From: Sipunculus nudus
Lineage: Eukaryota > Annelida > Sipuncula > Golfingiida > Sipunculidae
DNA length: 64,000 nt
Assembly (NCBI GenBank): GCA_026874595.1
Contig: CM049317.1
Span: forward strand, 9,518,382 to 9,582,381
Direction: 5' to 3'
Of this stretch, positions 12,152 to 23,594 are shown one piece after another. A program made the position numbers and the translations under genes. Numbering within the stretch: the stretch's first letter is position 1; each line of letters opens with the position of its first letter. The notes beneath the pieces are model-generated. The model did no database searches and was not told the DNA's origin. It was given only the letters and a program-made list of their open reading frames with translations.

Positions 12152-13350
12152 ATACTAACCTAGGCTTTAAACATACTAATGATATACCATATTCGAGGTA
12201 ATAAACAACCCTACTGCAATTAGAGCCCACATGGATTTTAGGGCTCTCCTTATGAAAACGGAAGGAATGAGCGATTCTCACCTTAAAAGCTATGGTAGTC
12301 ACATTTATTTTTCCTACCTCGCCTGATGATTTTGAGGGTCTGCAATTACTAGCATGTCAGGGTATCCCAAGCCCATAAATATTGGCTAGCGAAAGGAAAT
12401 TCCCCCTAAATTAGCACCTAAAGTTTTCCCATAATCCTAAAAAAAGTCATTACTTAACCTAGAACAGCACCACATTTATACAATGGAATTGTCCATACCT
12501 TATTTACAATTACATCAACAATTTCTGTCCTAAAATATGTAAACAATCCGTACTGTTGAAAGGAATTTCAGTGTCCTTGCAGAGACTTATCAGCATTCTG
12601 GCCAGTTGCATTCATTTCGAGGAAAACTGCGTCGTATAGGTCAAGCCAGTTCACTAACTTTTGCTGAGTGTTATGTCAAAATATGTCATTTTGGCAAGAT
12701 TCAATTGAAAAAAAATTATGTTGTTATAAAAAAAATAAGTGTCAAACATGCCAGCACCTTCATAAAGACCAACAAGTAAGTTTGTCTACCCGGTATTTGC
12801 GACTTGTGAGAAATATTTAAAATATAAACGTGCATTGGTTCAGGGGATATTTAAATAATAATTATAATAAAATAGGAAAGCTTGTTTAGGTTTTTGGTGT
12901 CCGTTTCTGGGATTTTCAATCCTGTAATAAGCGGCAGATGGCATCAACTAAGAAAGTGTTTATGCTTATTTATATAAATAGTGATATTGAAGTACCATTC
13001 TTAAGTAATGTTGGCGTTAAGATGATGAATACACTAAATATATTGTTTGGATAAGTTATCATTTAATCCATACTTTACACAATCATCATTTGAGCTCTTT
13101 TGCTTCCAAGGATCCCCACGAACATGCTGTGATGTTAAATGAAAGTCTCAATATCAAGGGATCATAAGACATGACACAACTGGAACATATAGCATACATA
13201 TGGGGGGGGGGAGCTTTTTGGGGTATAAAAAATATTTGTTAAAAATTAATTTTGAGAGTGTCCCGGGCACTTATTAATTCAAATTTGGTATTAAGACAAA
13301 GACAACTTTTGTGCGGAATTCTAACTGATACAAAATTATTATTTTTTTTA

Positions 13351-13439
13351 AAGATTTAATATGCCATATTAGGTTTCAGCCCTTAATATTAATCCCTTTC
13401 ATTAATGAATGATTTACTTAAGCTTAAAAGATGCTCAAG
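13351..13439. repeat. 89-bp dispersed direct repeat, copy 2
   Basis: AAGATTTAATATGCCATATT through AAGCTTAAAAGATGCTCAAG; partner of 12063-12151. Confidence 0.7.
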
Positions 13440-13479
13440 TTACATCAAGATGACAGAAACAGATAACCTAGCAAGGGAT

Positions 13480-14110
13480 TGAGTTATCAATACATTACAT
13501 GGGGTGATTAACTGTTATTTTACATGCAAGTAATCATCGAAAACTGCAGCTGAACGTAACCCAACACTGTTTGTCTGATTGGATAAGTAAGTCGATCCAT
13601 GTGACAAGAAGTAGCCTTATTAATCAACCCTACGATCAGAGGATTAATACGTTAATACCCCGTGCCTAATCAGGACAATCTGACAGTAAACAGTAGAGGT
13701 CTCAGAAAGACGTCAGGTTAAACTTAGCAATCGTAACCACTCTGCAATTAAGGTATGAACCCCCTCAACAGAAGCACAGGTTAATCACAGCATTTTGTAA
13801 TATTGCAAGAAAAGGCCGACTCCCTGCTCATAACAGCCTTTATTCTCCAACAACTTTATGGAAGAACCTGCCCGGGTGATCGTCTTTTATCATATCAAGC
13901 TGGCGTTGTCTCGTTGTCACGTGTTAATCACTGTCAGGCATTTGGAAACCCCCTAATAAGCTTAGGCGTTCCCAAGCCACCAGGCGCTATCAGATATACA
14001 GACCTGGAGATGATTAAACCTCCGCACAGAGTAACGAGACTGATTCAGCTAAATAGCCACATCAGCCAATCTCTGCAAATTTGGGATGTGAAGTTGAGAT
14101 GAATTCAATC
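13480..14110. promoter_or_regulatory. 630-bp complex intronic block, candidate enhancer
   Basis: Dense in TF-like words: several GATTA/TTAATC, TGATTGG, CACGTG at about 13919, GATTAAAC and AATCAAC. It contrasts with the surrounding AT-rich intron and contains no repeat seen elsewhere in the window. The 99-codon plus-strand ORF at 13803 shows no domain. It lies 390 bp downstream (in gene sense) of the coding exon at 14497-14762. Confidence 0.3.
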
Positions 14111-14496
14111 TTCTCAGGTCCAGTCAGAACGCATCCCAAATGTGCTCCTTATCAGCTCTGGTCCTCATATCATTATCACTTTGTTTATTAACATTCACTA
14201 TGGAACATGCTTCTCAAAGTGACAAACAACAAATAAAGTAATAATTCCTCAATATAATTAAGTTTTAGGAATGATCAAATGTCTATACTTAAGTTCTACA
14301 GGAAAAGTAGATGAATAGCTGGTTTTCAAGCACCCTCAGATCTTGAGCAAACCTCTTAGCAACTACAGCTACACTACACACCTCACAGGTGTCATATCAA
14401 ATTAAAATCATTTTAAAAAGACCTATGAAAATAGTTAATACTTAATTTAAATTTACAATATTAATACAGTTATTATGGAGAACTTATTTGACCTAC

Positions 14497-14762
14497 CATG
14501 AACTGAACTGTCATATCCACAGTCTTTAGGCTCTTGTTTTATATCCATATGCAAATGAGCCATATCACATGATGTTTGTTTGGCCAATGAGAATTCCTGT
14601 CTGCAACTGTATTGCTGTATATGACTGTCCCTCTTATTATCTGAATGGTGTAGATAGCTGTCAGCTGACTGAATCAAAGCTTGGGCCATAGAGTTTTTGG
14701 TATACATATGGTAGCTGTGTAGGCTGTAGGTTGCACATGTTGGTGTGTAATTCCTCTGGCAC
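14497..14762 (-). CDS. ETV1: ETV1/4/5-like protein, second visible coding exon (266 bp)
   Basis: Minus-strand exon with acceptor CATATGTTTCAG/GTGCC and donor TTCATG/GTAGGT. It enters in phase 2 and leaves in phase 1, encoding 88 whole codons. The first half is rich in Tyr, His and Ser (CATYSLHSYHMYTKNSM). The end reads MDIKQEPKDCGYDSSVHG. The IKQE tetrapeptide fits the SUMO-attachment consensus (hydrophobic-K-x-E). The whole block parallels IKQEPRDFAYDSEV of ETV1 and IKQEPRDYCVDSEV of ETV5, a PEA3-subfamily hallmark. The exon likely belongs to the central regulatory region of the factor. Frame is fixed by the absence of stops over the exon and by phase match on both sides. An ORF continuing past the donor is intronic read-through. 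Confidence 0.72.
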
Positions 14763-16030
14763 CTGAAACATATGAACAATTTTTACTTATCACTAATGAA
14801 AATAAAGAAGATATATGTACTGATTCTATCATAAGAAACAGGAATGCATGATACTGCAATATATCCACTGATGTAAGAATATCAATATTATTTATAATCA
14901 TTATCACACTCTTCAATGGCCATGTTTTCATAATGCCATTTTTGATCTTGAATGAGCAAGAAGGATGCCTATAGTGTGTCCTAATTGGGACCATTGTCCA
15001 TATGTTACCATAAATCCTGTGGAATTTGACATTATTCCACAGAGGGTCTATTGCAGTGCCATCTTTCAGTAACTACACCAACTACAGCAGACCAGTCCCA
15101 ACATAAGAATGTTATAATATGCAGTCAAATTTATGACAATATATATAGTAAATAATAGTAATGATAATCAATGGATATACCAAAAACATTTAAAATTTTA
15201 ATAAAAATGTCATAAAACTGTGCTTTACAAAGTTTTAAGTTTATTCTGGATCTGTATTGCACAGAAAGCAATAATTGCGACAAATTATGTCAAAGACTTT
15301 CAAGATATACCTCAAGGCAAATTATTAATTACAACTGAATAATGTAGCCTGTTTTGGCTTAATTCCTTTAGAAAATGAAAAACTAATTAATGTAACTGGA
15401 ATATCACCGTTTGACTCTGCTACACTGCTGAGATACCAGGTGAATTCAATTAAATGCTTATTACAGATTCTTTTGTCATAGTCGCTAATAAAATATTTAT
15501 ATATACCAATGACTATACTTGTTGATAATCGGTATTCATTTTCCCCCAAAAATAGTCCCCCTAAATTTACTGATTATCATGCATTCACCATACAAACACT
15601 GGCTCATGGTAAATTATAACATTTTTTATATCCAGTCATTCCTCTCATAGCCATCAATGAGCATCATTTAACCAAACAGCTTGGGGAACAACGTTTCTAT
15701 TTCGATATTTGTTCATTTGGAGTAACTATTTCTTTGAGTCAGCCTGGGCCCATCCAGAGTATATCCTTTGCAAGCTTAATAAATGGGAAGGCTATGCCCT
15801 ATGACTGTGTATCACTCATTAATTAGTGCAACTTTGGGGATCGAGTTGGACCTTCATATTACATCCTAGTAAAGGGGATGATTACTCTCAGATGCAGCAG
15901 ACACCAAACCCAAGTAAAACCAGAGAAGAAAAGGAAATTTTTTAAAAACAAAATAAATAATAAATTATCCAGATGTTGTCATAAACAGTGATAGAATAAT
16001 AATTGTACACTGCCGCACTGAATTTTAATA

Positions 16031-16206
16031 CAGCGGAACCCTGTCTTGTGACCATCCCACAAGTAAGACCACCCCACAATAACAACCACATTTTCTTGGT
16101 CCCATATATATGATACAGGTAACTTAGAATTTCACAAATATGACCACCAAAAATATCAACCACTTTGATCAGTCCCCCTGGTGGTCGTATTTGTGGGGTT
16201 GCACTG
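16031..16206. mobile_element. mariner-like miniature element (MITE)
   Basis: The left end, TA then CAGCGGAACCCTGTCTTGTG, is matched in inverted form by the right end GGGGTTGCACTG. The interior has paired GACCACC / GGTGGTC words. It belongs with the next element (16341-16500). No coding capacity. Confidence 0.5.
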
Positions 16207-16340
16207 TTTTTTGACAGCAGTGGCAAACAGCACCCCTTTAGAAACACAATCAAAAATTTTTTCTATCTTTGTGTACTGGTTATATACATCTTTTGTCCAC
16301 ACCAGGACTCAATATATAATACTGATTGACAAACTTTTTA

Positions 16341-16500
16341 CAGCAAAACCTGTATTATGGGACCATCCATGAGACTGGCCAAAAATGGTCTTAAAAGACG
16401 GGTGGACTTATTCGGAAATCACTTTAATAGATGTGAATGCTTTCAGGTCACCCAAGGGTGGTTTTAACAGACAGGTGGTCTTTTAAGACAGGTTCCACTG
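16341..16500. mobile_element. mariner-like miniature element (MITE) flanked by TA
   Basis: About 160 bp with inverted ends: left CAGCAAAACCTGT and right ACAGGTTCCACTG, both flanked by TA as expected for Tc1/mariner-type insertion. Internal TGGTCTTTTAAGACAGG words give further pairing. Non-coding; the ORFs here are chance. Confidence 0.6.
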
Positions 16501-18859
16501 TATCAAGAAAAAGCAGTGCTTCCCAAGACTTTATTTCTTACATCAACAATAATTTTTGTTCTAAAAACAAATTCCTAATTTCCCAATCATTTAATATTGA
16601 TTATGTCTGCAAGTTTCTGAATGGATTAAAGGCAAACAATCCTTGAACAGAATATATTTGCTTAGTAAAGACTGAACTACTCTTCAAGTAGTGTTGTTGG
16701 ATAACTGAAGAAATCCCCTTGTTAACAATTAAGTAACGAATGAATGGCCTTGCATGTTACAATTCATAATTGTTATATGATCCACCCAGATCTGGTCACA
16801 TGATACATTCTCTTCTAGTCATGTGATACACCAACTTCTGGTCACATGATCTCAAACTTCCTGTGGAGTGTTATGGACTGCGGTGTGAGTGACGTGTTGT
16901 AATTTCACCCAGCTGATAATAGCTTTATGTCAATTAAGCTAAATAACGATATAATTATGAAATGTCTCATCATAGTTTCAAGTTACAAGGACATCTGAAA
17001 GAAAGCTATTAGCAATATCTTGAATTATGTAGGTACAAGCTTATCACATGACTGTGACTGGCAGTGATGTGTAATAACCGGGACTAGAATTTCTTTTCTT
17101 TATCATGTTTAATTTTCAAGCATTGTTTATTAAGCAGAAAACACAGACAACTTTAAATAGAATAGTTATCATATGAATGGGAATACTGACTGAAATCTTA
17201 AGATGTACATTGAAACAGATTTAACTTAATCCTGCATGCTACTATAATTGTAGGACTTGGGTGTGGTCTAGAAAAAGTGTTATTCGATTTTAAACTTTGC
17301 TGATAAACATTCCCTTGCCATCAAACTCTCTGCCTGGTTTCTTAGTCATTGGAGGACCTTCATTTTGTGTCCTTATTCCTTTGTCAAACCCAGACAAGTT
17401 AAATTATTTTTCCCAGTTTCTCAAAGCCACTCACAGGGCCTATCATTCTGTGTACACACTAAAACCTTGATGTCACGGGAAGCATGTCAACATTGCTCTA
17501 ATGAAACAAACAGAAAAAAAAAATTTAGTGATTTTGTGTAACTTTTAAACTCACGCAGCTTCCACCCTTTGTTCATATTTTTTTAAAAATAAGAACAATC
17601 AAAACCATGTTGTGTGTGAGTGGAATGCACTTAAAGAAAACCTTTTTTTGACACATACTGTGTGTAAAACATGTGGCACTGTAATAATTTAACTTAACCT
17701 GTTCAGGAACCAATACCCTAACATTTAAATAAAAAAAGCTATTATGCTCAAGTCAGTTCACACAACAAGTTTTTACTGTTGTTTTATTTAGACAGACAAT
17801 CAGAAAAATTATAATGAAAAATAATTCAGTTAACAAAACATGAAAAAAAAATTCTAGCATATGCAAGTGTTGCATTATTAATATCAGGGAAAAGAATTCT
17901 ACATAAAATGACATTGAGCCCACCCTATTCTGTTAAACCAACCTGTGTCCATCGGTTTTATGGGATCATTTTCTTGAATTTCATATTTTAATAATTTCAG
18001 AGAAAAACACACATTGGAGTGAGTGACAATAAATGTAACATGTCATTAATGAATTGTTAATTAAATCCAAGGTTTATGTTCTGCTATTTTTTTTTTTTTA
18101 TTATTCTTTTTCTCTGACAGATCAAATATGGCTGTGGATGAATGATCATCATTGTTTAAACTGCTTATGTTTTTAAGAGTGTTTACATTACATCGTCCAA
18201 TCAGCAGCTATTATCAGATGTTATTTCTGCATGTGACCATGACCTTCATGGCCATCAGGGTTGAAATTTATTTTTCAGATCTAAAATCAACTGGATTTCT
18301 TACAAACCATGACAGGTAGGTTTTTAGTTCTATTGATCTACATGTAAGACTTCTTAGTCAGGTCAGAAGAGAAGATTAAGAATATTGAGTTATTACTTGC
18401 TTTAAAAAATGACAAGTTACATTATATATGTTCATTTTAGCATCATCTTGATAATTTGGAAACTTAAACAGGGCTCTCAAACTGAACATTATCATTTTTA
18501 ATAATGATCAAACTGAGAATGGAATCAAAAGACAAGGGCAGATCTTTGATTTAACTGAACTGAAGACCCCTAAGCAATTCACAAGGCTAAAACGACTTTT
18601 TAAAACAGTCAGAAGCCAGTGTGGACATGGGTGGTGGAATACTGTATAATTAATTAAAACAAAATATGTTCCTTATCATACTCTCCTTGTCAGGGGTAAG
18701 GTAGTAAGGAAAGAGTGTTATATTTAAATAATTAAAAAACACTGGAAAGCAAATCTCTCCCATGCTAATCCCAGACTAAGGTCTAATTATCTATAAAGCT
18801 GTGTTTTATTTAAATCTTTTAATGAGTAAATGGGTTAAAATATAGAACAGATAACCTAC

Positions 18860-18871
18860 CATGGCTGCCAG
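18860..18871 (-). CDS. candidate 12-bp microexon of the ETV-like gene
   Basis: On the minus strand a strong polypyrimidine tract and acceptor (CCCCGCATTTCTTTGCAG) are followed by CTGGCAGCCATG and then a strong donor GTAGGT. A 12-bp exon adds four codons without changing phase. Inserted between the first and second visible exons it reads G-W-Q-P-W-C with no stop. It lies in the correct intron and strand. There is no family precedent I can cite, so it is a splice-site-based candidate only. It could also be a chance pairing of sites. Confidence 0.28.
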
Positions 18872-19734
18872 CTGCAAAGAAATGCGGGGAAACAATATTA
18901 TAGCTAGGTATGAAAGTGTAAAGTCAAATAATCTGATATCATATTAAAACCTACTGATCTTTACCCAGAACCTGTTAATGTAACAATATATGAGCTCCTC
19001 TGAATATGCTATTCTTCAATTAAGAGTCTGATTTATAGCCTGTAATATAATATCACATTCTGAAAGAGCTCTTTCACTTAACAAAATAGCCCTGACATAT
19101 AAGTATAAAATTACACCATAATGAAGCAAGAAAAAAAAATCAAAGAATTAACATATCTGTTGTCATAACAACAACACATCCGCTTCAGACAGATCTGTCA
19201 TAATCACTGAGTAATAAACACAAATATTTTTTTCTGCTGTCTTTATAAAAAAGATCCCACTTACAAAGTTAATTGAAATAAGGGGCCTATGATAACTGAA
19301 TATGAAAAAGTGTCAGACACAGTTATTTTCCTAAAATAATATACTTGGGGTATTAACATCTAATCCGCCACTTCCCTTCCCATGATCCTCTCTGTGCATG
19401 CGTGTGAAGCTATACTTTGTATAACAGAAGGAGTGCCTGTAATTAGCTTTATGGCTTCATTTACAGAGAGAGGTGACTTGAGCCTTATAATCACAAGTAT
19501 AATTAGTGGTATCATATGTCCTTTGAGTGCAGAAATTATATATTGCCCCATGTATTGTTTTAATTTGAACATTTCCAGTTAGGGATCACCTTATCTGCTG
19601 AGAAATGTACCATGGCATGAAGCTCAACCTATATCATAATTTATTCTACACTCAGGTGTGAACTAAAATTTAAAGGCATCCAATTTCAATAGGCATACAT
19701 CCTTACAGGGTATTTAAAGTAACAAGAGAACCAT

Positions 19735-20110
19735 AATATGCCCATTGTATGTCTTTTGACCTCTGACCTCATTAAATTTGAGGGAGTTTTCCTGGGAATT
19801 CAATTCAGCTGAAGCTCTATTGGTGAATAGCTATGATGATTTTCATGAAAATCCGCCAGATTTTTGCTGAGCCTTGTGACCTATGACCTCATTAATTATG
19901 CACAGATTTTGCTTGAAAATTGGCTGAGATAATCTACTGATAAAAAGCTATGGTAAGTTTCGTGAATATCCTTTAAAGCCCTGGTAAATTATCATACCAA
20001 CAAATTGACAGATGGACAGCTGGACAGACTGCAAACATATGTTTACCCACATATGCACATATCCACAATAATCCAATATGTAAAATGTAACCTTGCAGAG
20101 GAGATATTTA
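19735..20110. repeat. degenerate tandem duplication with GACCTCTGACCTCATT core plus repeat tail
   Basis: GACCTCTGACCTCATTAA at about 19758 and GACCTATGACCTCATTAA at about 19877 start two related units of roughly 120 bp that share AGCTATG and CGTGAAT/CATGAAA words. The tail (AATTGACAGATGGACAGCTGG) has the look of a dispersed retro-element 3' end common in molluscs. The core also occurs at 600. Confidence 0.5.
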
Positions 20111-20818
20111 TGCAGTGACATGTAATGTCAATTTTAGCACCTCTCTAACCTTCTGAGTGCCTTAATACATTAAAATAGTTGGCAGCAATAATGAACTCTT
20201 GTACATGCACCATATGTTCAGAGTTGACCACAAAAAAAGGAAACATTTTCACTTCCATTTAAGAAGATGTATGTGCTTTTAATTCTGTGTGAATTTTCCT
20301 GAACAGGTCAAGTCTTTTCTGAGTAAAATTGACACAGAAAAAGAAGAAGTATCAATATTTAATATGTCTTTCTACCAATGTCTGGCCCGAATTAACAGCT
20401 GAGGAACCTTGCCATAAAATAAACAATTAGATGTTAAGACTTTGAGGTTATTTTTGTGGTTGTCAGAGCCTTATTTATAATTACCCAGGTTTAAACATAT
20501 TGGTCTGGCAATGAACACATAATTACCACAAATTCATCATCATAAGAAATATATTGGACACAGGTGGGGAAAGTATATTGTTATGTTTTTGACAACATAA
20601 ACTCTCCATTTCTGGACTGGGATAGCATCGTTTTGGGCAAATAAAGTAATTTTTGCATAATCTGTCCTGGGCATTTTATTATTATGCTTTGTGGGAGATG
20701 TTTTGCTAAGAACAAATTTTCTCATATGCTTTATTGACATTGAGTGTGCTATTTGAAAACATCTGTAAGGAATTAGAATTTCCTTTTCTGAGTCTTTTTA
20801 TTTCTGAATATATTTGTA

Positions 20819-20995
20819 CTGTTGAACTTCTCCTCATGTGCACCTCTGTACAAAATGCACCTCCTATTTATGGCCACTTATGGGCAGTCCCTTGAAAGTT
20901 GGTCCTACAATCTATAAACTCCCTACTAAGGGCACCTCTCTAATGCAGACAGAATATCTGGTATCGTCAGTGTTGGTAATTTGGAGGTTCTACTG
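20819..20995. mobile_element. mariner-like miniature element (MITE)
   Basis: Left end TACTGTTGAACTTCTCC and right end GGAGGTTCTACTGT are inverted copies of each other. The interior has GGCCACTTATGG, CACCTCTCTAATGCAGACAG. Same type of terminal word (CAGTNGAACCT) as the elements at 16.0 and 16.3 kb. It is followed directly by the (TA)n tract. Confidence 0.55.
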
Positions 20996-21001
20996 TTTGT
21001 G

Positions 21002-21212
<211 letters not shown>

Positions 21213-22189
21213 TTATTTGCATTTGGTTCATGAAAGATGACCAACTGTTAGATATTATAATTGTATTACGCACAAGTGCAATATGCTCGCTTTTATTACT
21301 TTCCTATTTTTGTTTTTTTATATCATGTGAAATTATTATTTGTATATGAGAAGAATTAATATAAGGCATTGCCCTGTTTTCAAATCCTCTTGCTATAAAT
21401 AATTTGTAGCCTTGTTTTATAGTTTTCTGTGGATACCAAAAAATAATGTCAGCCATGATCGGATTACTTTCATTTTCATCCTAAACACTTACCCCTCACC
21501 CACTGCATCATTGTTGTTGTTATTCTCCTATTATTGCTCGTGTTTACTGCTGCCCAGCAGTGGCCTGGGTGTCTTTAGCAACAACGGCTTCACACATTTT
21601 GTCACGCTACTGGATGTCTTTATGAAAATATATTGTTAACTTAAGATTGTTTCAATGATTACAATAAATGCTTGAGATTAAAAATAATTCATGCTTTTGG
21701 TCTCAATGAAACTAACGAGTCGTTCTGCCAAAGGGTGTACCCTCATGCTGTATCAATTAGCACGGGGCTTATCAGTGGCATCCCTCTGTGCCTTTGACCA
21801 GCAAGTTGTACATCCATTCATGTAACCTCCTTGTTAATATATATCCCGTCATCTTAATTAACTCTAGAAGAAACTACAACAGCCAATCACAGACCAGCAA
21901 AAAGTTGGCTAATTATGACCGAGCCATTTTTAAATTTTCATCAGCAAGACTAATTAAAGTCTTATTAAAATCTATAAAATATTTTGTGATATTAAAGGTC
22001 ATTTATGATATTACACTGCTGGAGTAATATAATACCTATGCTGTAAAATATCTAACAAATTTGCTTTAATCTTTTTCAGTTAATTAGGTAAGGTACAAAT
22101 TACAAAAAAAAAATTCCAATCATTCCAAAATCTCTGTTGAAAATAGGATTATAAACAATATCTTCCTTAAGGCTCTATCTATGCATGTA

Positions 22190-22440
22190 TGGATAGTTTT
22201 GTCAGCTGGGGTCACATATAAAAATATGCCTAAAGCCATGAGCCACAGGCGCCATCAGCCATGTTACTGTCCACACCTAATGTAGCTGAAGGAAGGCCAA
22301 GTCAGGTATGAAGTGAGCTGATTGGCTGACAGGTGTGTTGCCGTGATAATGGTTGATTAAGTAGGTTTGAAAGAGGATCCTAATAAGGGCAAATCAACCT
22401 TAATAGAGGGCATCTGTCACTGCTGGGTAGAACCACCAGG
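22190..22440. promoter_or_regulatory. complex block upstream of the second coding exon's intron end
   Basis: Moderately GC-rich unique sequence about 0.8 kb downstream (gene sense) of the first coding exon, with TGATTGG at about 22319, GATTAAGTAGG and CAGGTGTG words. No ORF of interest. Candidate regulatory element only. Confidence 0.2.
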
Positions 22441-23254
22441 GGTGCTGTAGTCTTCAAATTAAACACACCATTACTTAAGTAAAACTCAAGGGAAATTAAT
22501 CTAATGGTGTAAAGTCCTTGGACCATGTCTTATTCTTGAGCAATTCCATAAACAGTAATGTTTTATGTTCTTAATAGAAATATGATTCAGAGAAAATTAT
22601 TAATTAAGCGCCTTGTCTCTCTGAAATGCCAATTGTATGTAAAGAATTTGGAAATAAATTAAACATACAAAACCTTAATTCTCACACAAATTCTTACATC
22701 GTTACTCAATAATCATAAAAATGATAACACTAATAATAATTAAAAGAATACATTAGCTTCTCAGAGATGTTCAATTTATGAATCATAATATGCACTGAAA
22801 AACCTTGACACTGTTTTAAGTAATTTTCTTCTAAAACAACTTCATTGTAGGCATTATGACTAATTATGATTTATGAAAATAATATTTGTTGTAGGCTTCA
22901 GTTCACTATTAATATGAATTAACAAACTAACAATGAAATGAAATGAAAATAATATCCTAACTTCAGGAGTGTCTATTTATTACAATGTTCATTTATATAT
23001 AAATATTACACTTGCCAGGTGTCTGCAATATTGCTTCTTTAATTATCAATTGTCATATAATATAAAAGATAAAGTTTTATGATCAATTCTGACAGAATAT
23101 AAAGAATACACTAGCTAACCCTTCGTCTTATGCAGGCAAACAAAAGGACAAACCCAGCTGAAAACAGAACCTCCTTAGCATTTGTAGTAACTTATATATA
23201 CCATTCCTGAAACTAGACTCTGGAATGCGGATGAATATTACTGCTAAAACTTAC

Positions 23255-23418
23255 CCTCTCTCATTGAAGGCCTCATCTGTACAACTTCTCATTGGGAACA
23301 GCGTCTCTCTGCAGGGACTAGGGGATCCCAAGTTATCTGTTCCAGCTCCTGACTTTGATGAACATGTTGATCCATTTGGAGATGGGGCAACCCCCTGATA
23401 TGTGCCTCCAACAAACAT
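23255..23418 (-). CDS. ETV1: ETV1/4/5-like protein, first coding exon with start codon
   Basis: Start ATG at 23416-23418 (minus). An in-frame TGA lies ten codons upstream (23449-23451), so no earlier start exists in this exon. The exon encodes 54 codons beginning MFVGGTYQGVAPSPNG, then a Ser/Gly/Pro-rich stretch (STCSSKSGAGTDNLGSPSP) and RSCTDEAFNER, and ends in phase 2 at a strong donor (GAGAGG/GTAAGT), matching the next exon. No domain is recognised. In vertebrate PEA3-type factors the N-terminus instead carries an acidic activation domain (family knowledge), which is absent here. Either this is an alternative short N-terminus or the acidic exons are beyond the window. Confidence 0.58.
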
Positions 23419-23594
23419 TTCAGTTCCAGTGAACCAAGTCTCTGCTGATCACTGCTGATTGGCTGTTTCTGCTATTGCAGCGCTCTGATTGGCTAGTGTT
23501 TATTAGTAACTTTGCTCAAGAATCAGTCTGCTGGTTTATAAGCATATTTGTTGACTTTGGTCAGTCTGCAGTTCTGGCCTCTTGTTGCTGGCCC
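23419..23594 (-). other. 5' UTR part of the first coding exon; possible internal promoter
   Basis: The segment can be bounded by an acceptor TACTTATGTTTTCAG/GGGC ending at 23595, which would make this an internal exon with a further non-coding exon to the right. Two inverted CCAAT words (CTGATTGG at 23455-23462 and 23485-23492) and a minus-strand TTATAAAC at about 23533-23540 could instead mark a promoter. The spacing of these boxes to the ATG is not canonical, so the acceptor reading is slightly preferred. Confidence 0.4.

Larger units (their letters stand above)
8884..14496 (-). other. intron between second and third visible exons (5613 bp)
   Basis: GT-AG intron on the minus strand (donor GTAGGTC at 14496, acceptor TTTCAG ending at 8884). 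Mostly AT-rich. It contains complex blocks at 9890-10400 and 13480-14110, a pentanucleotide-type repeat at 11643-11880 and a pair of 89-bp direct repeats. Stretches 8890-9760, 10740-11640 and 12480-13340 show nothing further recognisable. Confidence 0.6.

Noticed and set aside
23533-23540. TTATAAAC as the TATA box of the gene
   Set aside because: The CCAAT words lie downstream of it rather than upstream, and a good splice acceptor overlaps the area, so a promoter call is not firm.
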